The position numbers and the translations under genes were made by a program. A stretch of 64,000 nt of DNA from Saprospiraceae bacterium. GTDB lineage: Bacteria > Bacteroidota > Bacteroidia > Chitinophagales > Saprospiraceae. Below are positions 49,287-61,804 of the stretch, piece by piece; position 1 is the stretch's first letter; each line of letters starts with the position of its first letter. A model generated the notes under the pieces. That model saw only the letters and a list, made by a program, of their open reading frames with translations, was not told the origin of the DNA and ran no database searches. The stretch spans positions 1 to 64,000 of the forward strand of contig CATQHI010000027.1 of NCBI GenBank assembly GCA_958295895.1, read 5' to 3'.

Positions 49287-50942
49287 ATGCCCCCCCGCGA
49301 CTGGCTCCGGCTCCACTCCGCAGATAACTTGATCGTGGCCCTGCGCGACCTGGCCGCCGGTACGCTGCTGCAGATCGACGGTACGAGCATCCGGCTACCG
49401 CAACCCGTGCGTGCCAAACATAAATTTACCCTCCACCCCACCGCAATTGGTACGTCCTTATATATGTACGGTGTGGTAGTGGGCACGCCGACCGTATCGC
49501 TTCCCGCGGGCTCGGCCATCACGACTGCAAATACGGTACACGCTACTCAGCCCTATACCGCTACCTTCCGGCCACCTAGTTGGTCGCCACCCGATGTCTC
49601 TCACCTGCGGCGCCTACACTTTCAGGGCTACCACCGCTCCGATGGCCAGGTCGGTACCGCCAATCACTGGCTCGTCATCCCCCTGGTCTTCTGCGAAAAC
49701 CGCAACGTCGAGGTCCTCAAAACCGCCCTCCTCGAACCCCTGGGCTACGCCACTCCCCCACTCCAGCAGGCACTCACCCGGCAGCTCATCCAGTCGTACC
49801 GGGCGGGCGGGGCCGCCGGTGCAAAGTCTATGGAGGATCCTTCGAGTCCTGCGGTTGGCCCCACCAGTGAACGTGTATTCCCCAATGTAGACGGGATCAA
49901 ATTCCTGACCCATCAGGGCGGCTGCGGCGGCACCCGGCAGGATGCCCAGTCCCTCTGCGAGCTGCTAGCCGGCTACCTCTGCAACCCCAATGTAGGCGGA
50001 GCAACCGTACTGAGTCTGGGTTGCCAGAACGCCCAGATTACTCTACTACAGGAGGCCCTGGCCCGCCGGGATCCCAACTTTGGTAAGCCCCTCTACATCC
50101 TCGAGCAGCAGGGCGGCGGCACCGAACCCGAATTCCTCGACCGGGCCATCCGCCAGACCTTCGCCGGTCTTGCCACTATCAACGAAGCGACCCGCCAGCC
50201 CGCCCCCCTCAGCAAGCTTACGCTCGGCCTCGAGTGCGGCGGCTCCGACGGCTTTTCCGGTATCTCGGCCAATCCCGCCCTCGGCCACGCCTGCGACCTA
50301 CTGGTAGCCCTTGGCGGCCGGGCCATGCTGGCGGAGTTTCCCGAGCTCAATGGCGTGGAGCAGGAACTCGTCAACCGTTGCACGACGCCGGAAGCCGCCG
50401 AAACCTTCACCCGTCTGATGCGCAGCTACGCCGCTGCGGCCGCAGCGGTAGGTTCCAGCTTCGCCAGCAACCCCTCCCCCGGCAACATCCGCGATGGATT
50501 GATTACGGATGCGATGAAGTCGGCGGGTGCCGCAAAAAAGGGCGGCTCCTCTCCCATCGTTGCCGTGCTCGATTACGCCGCACCTGCGCCCCCGGCAGGA
50601 CTGAGCTTGCTATGTACACCAGGAAATGACGTGGAAAGTACCACCGCTCTGGCTGGCTCCGGCGCTAACCTAATCGCCTTTACGACCGGTCTGGGTACCC
50701 CCACCGGTAACCCCGTAGTGCCGGTGATCAAGATCAGCTCCAACGACGCGCTGGCCGCCCGGATGCCCGACCTGATCGACTTCAACGCCGGGGGCATCAT
50801 CACCGGCCGGCAGACCGTGGTTGAGGCCGGAGAAGAACTACTCCATCTTCTGATTGAGGTAGCTAGTGGCCGCACCCTTACCGCCGCCCAGCGCCTCGGG
50901 CAGGACGATTTCATCCCCTGGAAACGCGGTATATCGCTCTAA
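49287..50942 (+). CDS. uxaA: Altronate dehydratase
   Basis: 551 residues; dehydrates D-altronate to 2-keto-3-deoxygluconate in galacturonate breakdown. N-terminal SAF-like domain (VALRDLAAGTLLQIDG), then the UxaA core with HQGGCGGTRQDAQSL (conserved Cys, iron-linked), LECGGSDGFSGISANPALG and ISSNDALAARMPDLIDFNAG. Normal length. Two copies of the dispersed GC-rich motif fall in variable stretches (49805, 50580). uxaB follows by 3 bp. Confidence 0.93.
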   Translation: MPPRDWLRLHSADNLIVALRDLAAGTLLQIDGTSIRLPQPVRAKHKFTLHPTAIGTSLYMYGVVVGTPTVSLPAGSAITTANTVHATQPYTATFRPPSWSPPDVSHLRRLHFQGYHRSDGQVGTANHWLVIPLVFCENRNVEVLKTALLEPLGYATPPLQQALTRQLIQSYRAGGAAGAKSMEDPSSPAVGPTSERVFPNVDGIKFLTHQGGCGGTRQDAQSLCELLAGYLCNPNVGGATVLSLGCQNAQITLLQEALARRDPNFGKPLYILEQQGGGTEPEFLDRAIRQTFAGLATINEATRQPAPLSKLTLGLECGGSDGFSGISANPALGHACDLLVALGGRAMLAEFPELNGVEQELVNRCTTPEAAETFTRLMRSYAAAAAAVGSSFASNPSPGNIRDGLITDAMKSAGAAKKGGSSPIVAVLDYAAPAPPAGLSLLCTPGNDVESTTALAGSGANLIAFTTGLGTPTGNPVVPVIKISSNDALAARMPDLIDFNAGGIITGRQTVVEAGEELLHLLIEVASGRTLTAAQRLGQDDFIPWKRGISL

Positions 50943-50945
50943 GCT

Positions 50946-52331
50946 ATGCTCTCACTCACGCGTACGACCGCCGAAGACCTGCCGCCCCTCCGTATCCTAC
51001 AGTTCGGTGGGGGAAATTTTATCCGCGGCTACTTCGACTGGATGGTGGACCTGCTGAATGAGCGGACCGACTTTTACGGTAGCGTACTGGTAGCGAAACC
51101 TACCGCGGAGGGATTTTACAGCGATCTGATCCTACAGCAAGGGCTCTTCCATGTCGTGCTCGACGGGGTACGCGGGGGTGAGCCGGTGCACGAGACGCGG
51201 CTGGTGAAGAGTGTGACGGACGTGGTGCACCCCCACCAGGACTACACCGACTTCATCAACTACGTGGTGGAGGACATCGACTTCATCGTCTCCAATACCA
51301 CCGAGGCCGGTATCCGCTTCCGGCCCGAACCCTGGGTGGAGGGACGCTGCGCCGAGGAATTCCCCGGGAAGCTCACCCAGTGGCTCTACTACCGCTGGCA
51401 GGAGATTCAGCCGGGCTGCCACATCATCCCCCTGGAACTGATCGAGAACAATGGGGACGAGCTGCGGCGCTGCGTCCTGGCCTACGCCAAGCACTGGGAC
51501 CTTGGCGATAACTTCCAGGACTGGATCCGCGAGAACAACCGCTTCTACAATACCTTGGTGGACCGGATCGTCTCCGGCTTCCCCGTGAATGCTGAAGCGT
51601 TGTGGGAGCAAACCGGCCGGCGGGATAAGCTGGTCGTAGCCGGCGAGTACTACCATAGCCTCGTAATCGAGGCCCCACCGACGGGCATCCCCGGCTTACC
51701 TCTCCACGAGGCTGGCATCAATGTGATTTACACCGACGACCTCACCCCCTACCGCGAGCGCAAGGTGCGGCTACTCAATGGGGCCCATACCGCGATAGTG
51801 CCCACCGGCTACCTCGCCGGGCTAGAAACTGTCGGTGAGGTGATGCAGGATAGTGCCATGACGGCCTACCTGGAGTGGGTGCTCTACGAGGAGATCATAC
51901 CTAGTCTAGACCAGTCGGAGGAGGAGCTACGTGCTTACGCCGCCGATGTCCTCGACCGCTTTCGCAACCCTACACTGTACCATAAGCTGCTCGATATTTC
52001 CCTGAATAGTACTACTAAGTTTCGGACGCGATTGCTACCTAGTCTGCTGGCTTACCAGCGGCAGTTTGATAAGCTACCGACCGGTATTGTACGGGCGCTG
52101 GCAGCGCTGCTAGTCTTTTACCGGGGCCGGCGGGGGGAGGCCAAAATTCTGCTGCGTGATGAGACTGATCGGTTGGCGTTTTTCCGGGAGGTGTGGGCGG
52201 GTGATCCAAGCAGCGGGGAGGTGGTGCGGCAGGTGCTGGGCCGGGAGGATTGGTGGGGGCGGGAGCTTACTGCTATCCCCGGATTGACTACGGCGGTGAC
52301 TGAGCAGGTCGATCAGACACGGGTCGGATGA
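50946..52331 (+). CDS. uxaB: Tagaturonate reductase (mannitol dehydrogenase family)
   Basis: 461 residues; NADH-linked reduction of D-tagaturonate to D-altronate, feeding UxaA. Nucleotide-binding ILQFGGGNFIRGYFDWMV, SNTTEAGIRF, and the polyol-dehydrogenase catalytic region RKVRLLNGAHTAIVPTGYLA with the catalytic lysine. The upstream enzymes (uxaC isomerase) and 2-keto-3-deoxygluconate kinase are not in the window. Its stop overlaps the next ATG (ATGA). Confidence 0.92.
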   Translation: MLSLTRTTAEDLPPLRILQFGGGNFIRGYFDWMVDLLNERTDFYGSVLVAKPTAEGFYSDLILQQGLFHVVLDGVRGGEPVHETRLVKSVTDVVHPHQDYTDFINYVVEDIDFIVSNTTEAGIRFRPEPWVEGRCAEEFPGKLTQWLYYRWQEIQPGCHIIPLELIENNGDELRRCVLAYAKHWDLGDNFQDWIRENNRFYNTLVDRIVSGFPVNAEALWEQTGRRDKLVVAGEYYHSLVIEAPPTGIPGLPLHEAGINVIYTDDLTPYRERKVRLLNGAHTAIVPTGYLAGLETVGEVMQDSAMTAYLEWVLYEEIIPSLDQSEEELRAYAADVLDRFRNPTLYHKLLDISLNSTTKFRTRLLPSLLAYQRQFDKLPTGIVRALAALLVFYRGRRGEAKILLRDETDRLAFFREVWAGDPSSGEVVRQVLGREDWWGRELTAIPGLTTAVTEQVDQTRVG

Positions 52332-52795
52332 CGGCGCAGTCGGTAGACTGCATGCAACCCCGCGGCTGGAAGCCGCGTTGTACTGCCGTGCAGGCAATTG
52401 CCCCTCTCTTCCTGTCTTTCCTGATGCTCGTCGGCTCCGTCGGTGTGACGGTGAACCGGCATTTTTGCAGGGGGGAGCTGAAGTCGGTGGCAGTGTTCGC
52501 CGAGGTGGAGGCATGCCACCAGGAGGCCACTGAGCCAGTCTGTCCGCTGCACGCCGCCGCTAAGAAGGGTTGCTGCAATGACGAGCACGAGTTCGTGAAG
52601 TCCGACATCGACAAACAGCTGGTCGATGCTACCGACTTACCCACCCCGCCCGCCTTTACCCCCTTACTCCTTAAGCCCCTTACCCCTCCACCGGCCCAGC
52701 ACCTGCGGCCCCGCCCCACGGAGACGTACCTGCACTACCGACCGCCGCCGCTGCTGATCGACGTGCCGCGCCTGTACCAGGTGTTTCGCATTTAA
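52328..52795 (+). CDS. HYC/CC/PP-type small membrane-anchored protein of copper clusters
   Basis: 155 residues at most; function unknown. Hydrophobic segment AIAPLFLSFLMLVGSVGV, then NRHFCRGELKSVAVF, a KKGCCNDEH pair of cysteines, and a Pro-rich end (TPPPAQHLRPRPTE ... RPPPLLIDV). This layout matches a Bacteroidota family named for its HYC, CC and PP motifs that sits next to CusA genes. Here HFC replaces HYC. The first 20 residues or so are encoded partly by a palindrome (52361-52377), so the real start may be internal. Cys/His content suggests metal binding (inference). Confidence 0.7.
   Translation: MTAQSVDCMQPRGWKPRCTAVQAIAPLFLSFLMLVGSVGVTVNRHFCRGELKSVAVFAEVEACHQEATEPVCPLHAAAKKGCCNDEHEFVKSDIDKQLVDATDLPTPPAFTPLLLKPLTPPPAQHLRPRPTETYLHYRPPPLLIDVPRLYQVFRI
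52361..52377. repeat. Palindrome in the 5' end of the HYC-type gene
   Basis: CGCGGCT-GGA-AGCCGCG: 7-bp arms, 3-nt loop. Similar in layout to the palindrome at 56686-56701. Confidence 0.7.
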
Positions 52796-52868
52796 CTACC
52801 GCTGCTTTATCCTGACTGCTTTTCGCATGCCTGCGAGGAGCTATTCGTGTTTGTGATAATGCACTGGC

Positions 52869-56613
<3,745 letters not shown>

Positions 56614-56615
<2 letters not shown>

Positions 56616-56652
56616 TATGCGATATGCGATACTCGATATGTGATATACGATT
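56614..56652. repeat. Short tandem GATATGC-like repeat at the cusA-tolC junction
   Basis: GATATGC-GATATGC-GATACTC-GATATGT-GATATAC-GAT: about five 7-8 bp units starting at the cusA stop codon. Confidence 0.85.
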
Positions 56653-56659
56653 TACGGGG

Positions 56660-57883
56660 ATGCTCGCTGCGCTCGTGTGTGTAGCGACGGCTTTAGCCGT
56701 CCTGCTGCCTACAACACTAGCCGGTCAGTCGCTCGACTCCCTACGCACCCTGCTACGGGAAAACAATCCCGAACTAAAGGCACTCACCTACGACTACCGG
56801 GCCGCCCTGGCCATCAGCCCACAACTGTCGCAGCTACCCGACCTGGAGATCGGCGGCGGGGTATCCATACTACCCGTAGAAACCCGCCTCGGTCCACAGC
56901 GCGCCCGGGTCATGGTCACTCAGATGCTGCCCTGGCCGGGTACGCTGGCGGCCATGTCGGCGCTGGCCGATGCCCGGGCACAACCGGTGCTCGAACAGAC
57001 GGCCGCACTACAGCTGGAACTGCTATACACCCTGGAGACCACCTACTACGCCATCGTAGCCGCCGGAGAGCAAATGGAAGCCCTGACCGAAAGCCTTAGG
57101 CTGTACGAAAGCCTGCGGGAGCTGGCCATTAGTCGGGTCGAGAACTCCCGCGGCAGCTCCGTCGATGTGTACCGCACCGAGCTACGGGCGAATGCCGAGC
57201 GGCGAGGTATCGAGCAGCGGCGGGCGGAAATCGCGATGTCCTGGTCTACCATTGAAGAGCTAGTCAATCGAGACCTACCCCGCATAGTCGTCGTACCCCA
57301 GGTGGCCGTACCCCGCAGTATACCGAACGAGCTCGACCTGGCGAGCCACCCTCAACTGCGCATATTCGCGCTGCAGGAGGAGATATCCCGCCGTACCGTA
57401 GCCCTGAATGACCTGGAGGCGCGGCCGGACTTCGGTGTGGGGGCAGACTACATCATCACTGGCCGACGTACCGACATGGACCCCGAGGGCAACGGCCGTG
57501 ACGCCATCCTACCCCGGGTCATGCTACGTATACCCCTCGGCGGGGGCCGGTTCCGGGCCGTCCGTGACGAGGAAGCACTGCGTATCCAAGCCATTGCCAG
57601 CCGCCGGACGGCCGTGGTCAGTCAGTTCACCACCGCCATCGACCGCGCCGACATCGCCCGTCTGGATGCTCAGCATCGCCTAGTTTTCCTGCGCGAGCAG
57701 GTTACCACCCTGGAGGCCGCCCTAACCATTGCCCGCGCGGAGTACGCCAATGGCCGGCGCGCCTTCGACGAGTTGCTCGAGCTACAGGAACAACTCATCG
57801 ACTACCGTACCGAGGCCACCACGGCCCAGCAAACTGTCTTCACCCAGTCCGCACTTATCGACCGCTACCTGCCGTCCCGCTAA
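56660..57883 (+). CDS. TolC/CusC-family outer-membrane channel
   Basis: Outer-membrane efflux protein forming the exit duct of the Cus pump. Start ATG 56660 gives MLAALVCVATALAVLLPTTL plus AGQ, a good signal peptide; in-frame ATGs further upstream lie in a tandem repeat. Coiled-coil repeats of the OEP family: ALQLELLYTLETTYYAIVAA, SVDVYRTELRANAERRGIEQ, and AEYANGRRAFDELLELQEQL near the end. About 407 residues. The signal-peptide coding region contains the palindrome at 56686-56701. Unlike cusC of enterobacteria no lipobox is seen. Confidence 0.88.
   Translation: MLAALVCVATALAVLLPTTLAGQSLDSLRTLLRENNPELKALTYDYRAALAISPQLSQLPDLEIGGGVSILPVETRLGPQRARVMVTQMLPWPGTLAAMSALADARAQPVLEQTAALQLELLYTLETTYYAIVAAGEQMEALTESLRLYESLRELAISRVENSRGSSVDVYRTELRANAERRGIEQRRAEIAMSWSTIEELVNRDLPRIVVVPQVAVPRSIPNELDLASHPQLRIFALQEEISRRTVALNDLEARPDFGVGADYIITGRRTDMDPEGNGRDAILPRVMLRIPLGGGRFRAVRDEEALRIQAIASRRTAVVSQFTTAIDRADIARLDAQHRLVFLREQVTTLEAALTIARAEYANGRRAFDELLELQEQLIDYRTEATTAQQTVFTQSALIDRYLPSR
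56686..56701. repeat. Palindrome in the tolC signal-peptide coding region
   Basis: GACGGC-TTTA-GCCGTC: 6-bp arms, 4-nt loop. Confidence 0.7.
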
Positions 57884-57894
57884 TCCCCTTTCCC

Positions 57895-59667
57895 ATGAGG
57901 CTACAGACCATTCTCTATATCGGCTTTGCCCTGCTTATCGGCCTACTGGGCGGCTACCTCCTATTTAGTGGAACGCCTCCGTCGGCGGACGAGCAAGCTT
58001 CGCAGACGATGGAGGCTGAGATATACACCTGCTCCATGCACCCCCAGATCCAGCGCGATGAGCCCGGCGACTGCCCCATCTGCGGTATGGACCTCATCCC
58101 GCTTGACGCAGCGAGCAGTACCGACCCCACCGTGCTGACCATGACCGATGCCGCCGTAGCCATGGCAAGGGTACGGACTACCGAGGTAGGCAGCGGCGGG
58201 GCAGACAATCCCGCTACCCCGACTGCGATTCAGCTGACCGGCCGGCTGGCCCTGGACGAGTCCTCCGCCACCGTCCAATCCGTCAACTACCCCGGCCGGC
58301 TGGAGCGCCTGCTGGTCACCTACGCCGGCGAGGAGGTGCGCGCCGGCCAGCAGATCGGTACCATCTACAGCCCCGAGCTCGTGGTGGCCCAGGAGGAGTT
58401 GCTGGAAGCCACCAAACTAGCCAACCTTTCCCCCGAGCTCCTCACCGCCGCCCGCAGTAAACTCCGCAACCTCAAGATCAGCGACGAGCGGATCGCCGAA
58501 GTAGAGCGCAGCGGGGAGGTGATCACCAACTTCCCCGTGTACGCCGAGCGCGGTGGTACCGTGCTGGAGGTACGTGCCCGCGTGGGAGACTACGTTGTGG
58601 CCGGCGAGGCACTCTACACCCTCACCAACCTGAGCGAGCTCTGGGCCCTATTCGATGCCTACGAAGCGGATCTGGCCCGGGTGCGGGTCGGTGACCGCGT
58701 CAAGTTCACCGTGGCTTCCTTACCGGAGCAGACCTTTACGGCACGGGTAGCCTTCATCGATCCGCTGATCGACCCGCAGACGCGCACGGCGTCCATCCGC
58801 GCCGAAGTCACGAACCGTTCCGGTCGGCTCAAACCGGACATGTTTATTCGCGGAACGCTCGCACCTGCGGCCGCGCCCCCTAGTGGGAACAGCGAGGAGC
58901 TGGTGGTGCCTAAATCCGCCGTGCTCTGGACCGGCGAGCGCTCCGTGGTCTACGTAGAGCTTCCAGACACAGAGGTGCCCACCTACCAGTTTCGCGAGGT
59001 GGAGCTGGGGCCGGCTACCGGCAACGGCTACGCGGTACGGTCGGGCCTGGAGGCAGGCGAACGGGTGGTCACCAACGGTGCTTTCCAGCTCGACGCCGCC
59101 GCCCAGCTCCGTAATCAATCTAGTATGATGAACCGCGACGTGGTGATACAGGGCCGTGAAGCAGGGGAGGTGACCGCTATGGTGCTACCCGACTACCGGG
59201 AGGAAACACCGGACGCGTTCCGGCAGCAACTGGCGCGAGTGGCCGAGGCCTACCTACCCCTCAAGGATCGCATGGTGAGCAGTGAGGTAGCGGATGAATC
59301 GCTACTACAGCCCCTGCGGCAGGCACTCGCGGAAGTAGATATGTCGCTAGTCGAAGACGAGGCCCACCGCTACTGGATGGAGCAGCTAGGGGCTCTGCGC
59401 ACCCACCTGGGCGGGGTCGCAGGTGCAGAGTCGGTAGGTGAACAGCGCGAGCAATTCGGTTTCCTCTCCCAGGCTTTGATCAATACCCTGAGCGTTTTCG
59501 GGGCCGCAGCCCCCCTGTACGTGCAGCACTGCCCGATGGCCTTCGACGGGGCCGGAGTCAACTGGCTTAGCAAAGACGCCACCATCCGCAATCCCTACTA
59601 CGGTGACGCCATGCTAACCTGCGGCTCCACCATCGACACGCTTGGAAAAGGAATTCCCGCCTTATGA
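57895..59667 (+). CDS. cusB: CusB-type efflux adaptor with heavy-metal-binding and DUF3347 domains
   Basis: 590-residue periplasmic adaptor linking CusA to the TolC duct. N-terminal membrane anchor (8-25), a heavy-metal-binding domain (YTCSMHP at 44-50, CPICGMDLIPL at 60-70), then lipoyl/barrel-sandwich and beta-barrel domains (GRLERLLVTYAGEEVRAGQQ, VVAGEALYTLTNLSELWALF, RLKPDMFIRG). The last 160 or so residues form a DUF3347 domain ending YVQHCPMAFDGAGVNWLSKD...AMLTCGSTID, with Cys/Met/His likely binding copper. Two dispersed-motif copies lie in its linkers. Stop overlaps the araC-type start (ATGA). Confidence 0.93.
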   Translation: MRLQTILYIGFALLIGLLGGYLLFSGTPPSADEQASQTMEAEIYTCSMHPQIQRDEPGDCPICGMDLIPLDAASSTDPTVLTMTDAAVAMARVRTTEVGSGGADNPATPTAIQLTGRLALDESSATVQSVNYPGRLERLLVTYAGEEVRAGQQIGTIYSPELVVAQEELLEATKLANLSPELLTAARSKLRNLKISDERIAEVERSGEVITNFPVYAERGGTVLEVRARVGDYVVAGEALYTLTNLSELWALFDAYEADLARVRVGDRVKFTVASLPEQTFTARVAFIDPLIDPQTRTASIRAEVTNRSGRLKPDMFIRGTLAPAAAPPSGNSEELVVPKSAVLWTGERSVVYVELPDTEVPTYQFREVELGPATGNGYAVRSGLEAGERVVTNGAFQLDAAAQLRNQSSMMNRDVVIQGREAGEVTAMVLPDYREETPDAFRQQLARVAEAYLPLKDRMVSSEVADESLLQPLRQALAEVDMSLVEDEAHRYWMEQLGALRTHLGGVAGAESVGEQREQFGFLSQALINTLSVFGAAAPLYVQHCPMAFDGAGVNWLSKDATIRNPYYGDAMLTCGSTIDTLGKGIPAL

Positions 59668-60233
59668 AAAAGCAAGACATCTACATCGACAACATGGTCT
59701 GCGACCGCTGCATCCTGGCGGTCCGGCAGGTGGCGACTAACCTGGGCTGGCGCATCGACCAGCTCGAGCTGGGAAGGCTTTCCGGCTGGCCACCGGAGGG
59801 GCATGGGGAGGCAGTGGTAATTCTGGGGCAGCAGTTGCACACGCTGGGCTTCCGGCTGCGGGAGGGGCAGGGCGGGGTGATCAGCCGGATCAAGGGCCTG
59901 ATCGTGGACCATGTCTACAACGATCAGGTTAATAGATCGCAGCCGCTATCCGATCTGATCAGCGCCGACATCGGACAAAGCTACAGCCACCTCAGTCGGG
60001 TATTCTCCCAGGAGGAGGGGCGCACCATCGTTGAATTTTACCGTCTGCACCGGATGGAAAGGGCCAAGCAACTGCTGGTACAAACGGATGAGCCGGTGTC
60101 CAGCATCGCCGATCGGTTGAACTACGGTACGGCGGGCCGGTTTGCGGCGGTATTTAAGCAGGAAACCGGGATGTCACCTACGGCCTTTCGGGCCCGGGGG
60201 GAGTACATACCCCGGCTGCTGGATGAGTTGTAG
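59664..60233 (+). CDS. AraC-family regulator with CxxC metal-site-like N-terminus
   Basis: 189 residues. N-terminal 75 or so resemble half of a heavy-metal-associated domain: IYIDNMVCDRCILAVRQV (CxxC as in copper chaperones). C-terminal two-helix-turn-helix AraC domain: YSHLSRVFSQEEGRTIVEFY and ISSIADRLNYG-like VSSIADRLNYGTAGRFAAVF, ending TGMSPTAFRARG. Position between cusB and the DUF3347 lipoprotein gene suggests a copper-responsive regulator of this cluster (inference). Translationally coupled to cusB by ATGA. The family is common in Bacteroidota, but the metal response is not shown here. Confidence 0.85.
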   Translation: MKKQDIYIDNMVCDRCILAVRQVATNLGWRIDQLELGRLSGWPPEGHGEAVVILGQQLHTLGFRLREGQGGVISRIKGLIVDHVYNDQVNRSQPLSDLISADIGQSYSHLSRVFSQEEGRTIVEFYRLHRMERAKQLLVQTDEPVSSIADRLNYGTAGRFAAVFKQETGMSPTAFRARGEYIPRLLDEL

Positions 60234-60268
60234 CGTCGAGCGCATAAAACGGTAAGTGTTAGCAAATT

Positions 60269-60314
60269 GTAACCAAGCGAAGGTTACCACATCGCTGTTT
60301 TGTTATCAAACAGC
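60269..60314 (+). promoter_or_regulatory. Two adjacent inverted repeats upstream of the DUF3347 gene
   Basis: GTAACC-N7-GGTTAC (60269-60287) and GCTGTTT-N7-AAACAGC (60294-60314), both with 7-nt centres, 5 nt before the ATG at 60320. They may be operators or leader hairpins. Confidence 0.5.
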
Positions 60315-60319
60315 ATACG

Positions 60320-60868
60320 ATGAAACGCTACGCTTTCCTGCTCCTATTACCAGTGTTGCTACTGAGCTGCGCCGACGGCACCGCTCAGATGGAAAACGCC
60401 ACCAACACCGGCATCAGCACCCCGGACGAGGTCAAAGCCGAGCACACCGACGCCCCCGCTAATTCCGATGCGGAGTTTGCCGATGCGCTGACCGACAAAG
60501 TCTTTCAGAACTACCTCCATCTTCGTACCGCCCTGGTCAACGGCGATGCCGGGGAGGCAGCTACCGTGGCCGGTAACCTAGCCGAGAGCTTCGGCCCCGA
60601 GCGCGCCGGCCTGAAAGAGCTTGCCGCCCAGCTTGCCGCGACCGACGACCTGGCCGCCCAGCGCAAAACCTTCGCCACCCTTACCCCCGAACTGGAGCCT
60701 CTCCTGACTGAGGGATTGACTGGCGGTACCATCTACAAGTTGCACTGCCCCATGGCCTTCGACGGTGCGGGGGCCGACTGGTTCAGCGAGGTGGCCGAGG
60801 TACGCAACCCCTTCTTCGGGCAGGAGATGCTGACCTGCGGTAACGTAAGCCAAGAAATCACCAGGTAA
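60320..60868 (+). CDS. DUF3347 lipoprotein
   Basis: 182 residues. Lipoprotein signal with lipobox LLSC (Cys 17), an acidic linker, then a helical DUF3347 domain (FADALTDKVFQNYLHLRTAL ... LAESFG) ending in YKLHCPMAFDGAGADWFSE...FFGQEMLTCGNV. The same CPMAFDGAG motif ends CusB, so the cluster has two copies of the domain, one fused and one free. Probably a periplasmic or outer-membrane copper binder (inference). The stop overlaps the next ATG. Confidence 0.85.
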   Translation: MKRYAFLLLLPVLLLSCADGTAQMENATNTGISTPDEVKAEHTDAPANSDAEFADALTDKVFQNYLHLRTALVNGDAGEAATVAGNLAESFGPERAGLKELAAQLAATDDLAAQRKTFATLTPELEPLLTEGLTGGTIYKLHCPMAFDGAGADWFSEVAEVRNPFFGQEMLTCGNVSQEITR

Positions 60869-61395
60869 TGATGAGTCCTACACCAAAAACTAAGCACCGG
60901 CGCGCCGCCGCCCAAAACCACGACGGGCAGATGCAGCAGAGCATGAACTCCTACCTGAAATTCGGCCTCATGATGGCTACCTCCTTCGTGATCATGTACG
61001 CCGTGATGTTCCTCAATGTGGACAAGCTCGACCACGTCATGCTGAGTCCCACACGTACCTATATGACATTTTTGATGATTGTCCCCATGGCCGTGACCAT
61101 GATGGCCTACATGTGGGGGATGTACAAGAAGAAGGTTTGGAACTACGCGATCCTGGGCCTGGCGGTCGCGACCTTCGCCCTCTGCTACGCCGGCCTACGG
61201 GAGCAGGTATTCGTCGAGGACGTGCAGTGGATGAAGGCCATGATCCCCCACCACTCCTCGGCTATCATGGTGAGTCAGAAGGCCCACCTGAAGGACCCCG
61301 AGGCCATTAAACTCGCCGAAGAAATCATCGAGTCCCAGGAGCGGGAAATCGCCGAGATGAAGCGCATCATCTACCGCCTGGAACACCAAGACTAA
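60868..61395 (+). CDS. DUF305 membrane protein
   Basis: 175 residues. Three hydrophobic helices (about 30-100: MMATSFVIMYAVMFLNV, TFLMIVPMAVTMMAYMWGMY, ILGLAVATFALCYAGL) followed by a DUF305 domain facing the periplasm: DVQWMKAMIPHHSSAIMVSQ with the conserved M...M..HH...M pattern. Met/His-rich DUF305 proteins accompany copper resistance genes. Start overlaps the DUF3347 stop (TAATG). Confidence 0.88.
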   Translation: MMSPTPKTKHRRAAAQNHDGQMQQSMNSYLKFGLMMATSFVIMYAVMFLNVDKLDHVMLSPTRTYMTFLMIVPMAVTMMAYMWGMYKKKVWNYAILGLAVATFALCYAGLREQVFVEDVQWMKAMIPHHSSAIMVSQKAHLKDPEAIKLAEEIIESQEREIAEMKRIIYRLEHQD

Positions 61396-61411
61396 CCAAA
61401 CCCGTTTTACT

Positions 61412-61744
61412 ATGAGTGCATTGATTAAAGCCGAGTACCAAAGTTGCCTGGACGCCTGCGTCGAGTGCCTGATCGACTGCAAGGTCTGTCTGGCCAAGAT
61501 GGTAGGTCAGAAGAGCATGAACGACTGCCCCTACTGCTGCGTGCAGTGCATCGCTACCCTGGAAGCTACCATTGCCCTGCTCACCGCCGAGAGCGACCTG
61601 AGCAAGGAACAGTGCGCCCTGTGCGCCAAGGCCTGCCAGTTCTGCGCCGAGCAGTGCGCCGAGCACACCGACCACGAACACTGCCAGCAGTGCGCCGAGA
61701 GCAGCCGCCGCTGCGCCGAGGCGTGCCGCAAGATGGCTGCCTAA
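61412..61744 (+). CDS. Csp/DUF326-type cysteine-rich four-helix copper-storage protein
   Basis: 110 residues with 18 cysteines spaced along amphipathic helices (C-x3-C-x2-C-x3-C-x2-C at 12-26; CPYCCVQC; CALCAKACQFC; CQQC). This is the layout of Csp proteins, four-helix bundles that hold many Cu(I) ions through thiolates. No signal peptide, so the protein should be cytosolic (Csp3-like). Last gene before a terminator. Confidence 0.9.
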   Translation: MSALIKAEYQSCLDACVECLIDCKVCLAKMVGQKSMNDCPYCCVQCIATLEATIALLTAESDLSKEQCALCAKACQFCAEQCAEHTDHEHCQQCAESSRRCAEACRKMAA

Positions 61745-61756
61745 ATCCCAGTTTTA

Positions 61757-61790
61757 CCGTTGGGCGCCACTTGCGCGTCCAACGGTTTTT
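61757..61790 (+). terminator. Intrinsic terminator after the Csp gene
   Basis: CCGTTGG, about 15-nt loop, CCAACGG, then TTTTT. Separates the cus-csp operon from the multicopper oxidase. Confidence 0.88.
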
Positions 61791-61804
61791 ACACCCCCCC
61801 TACC

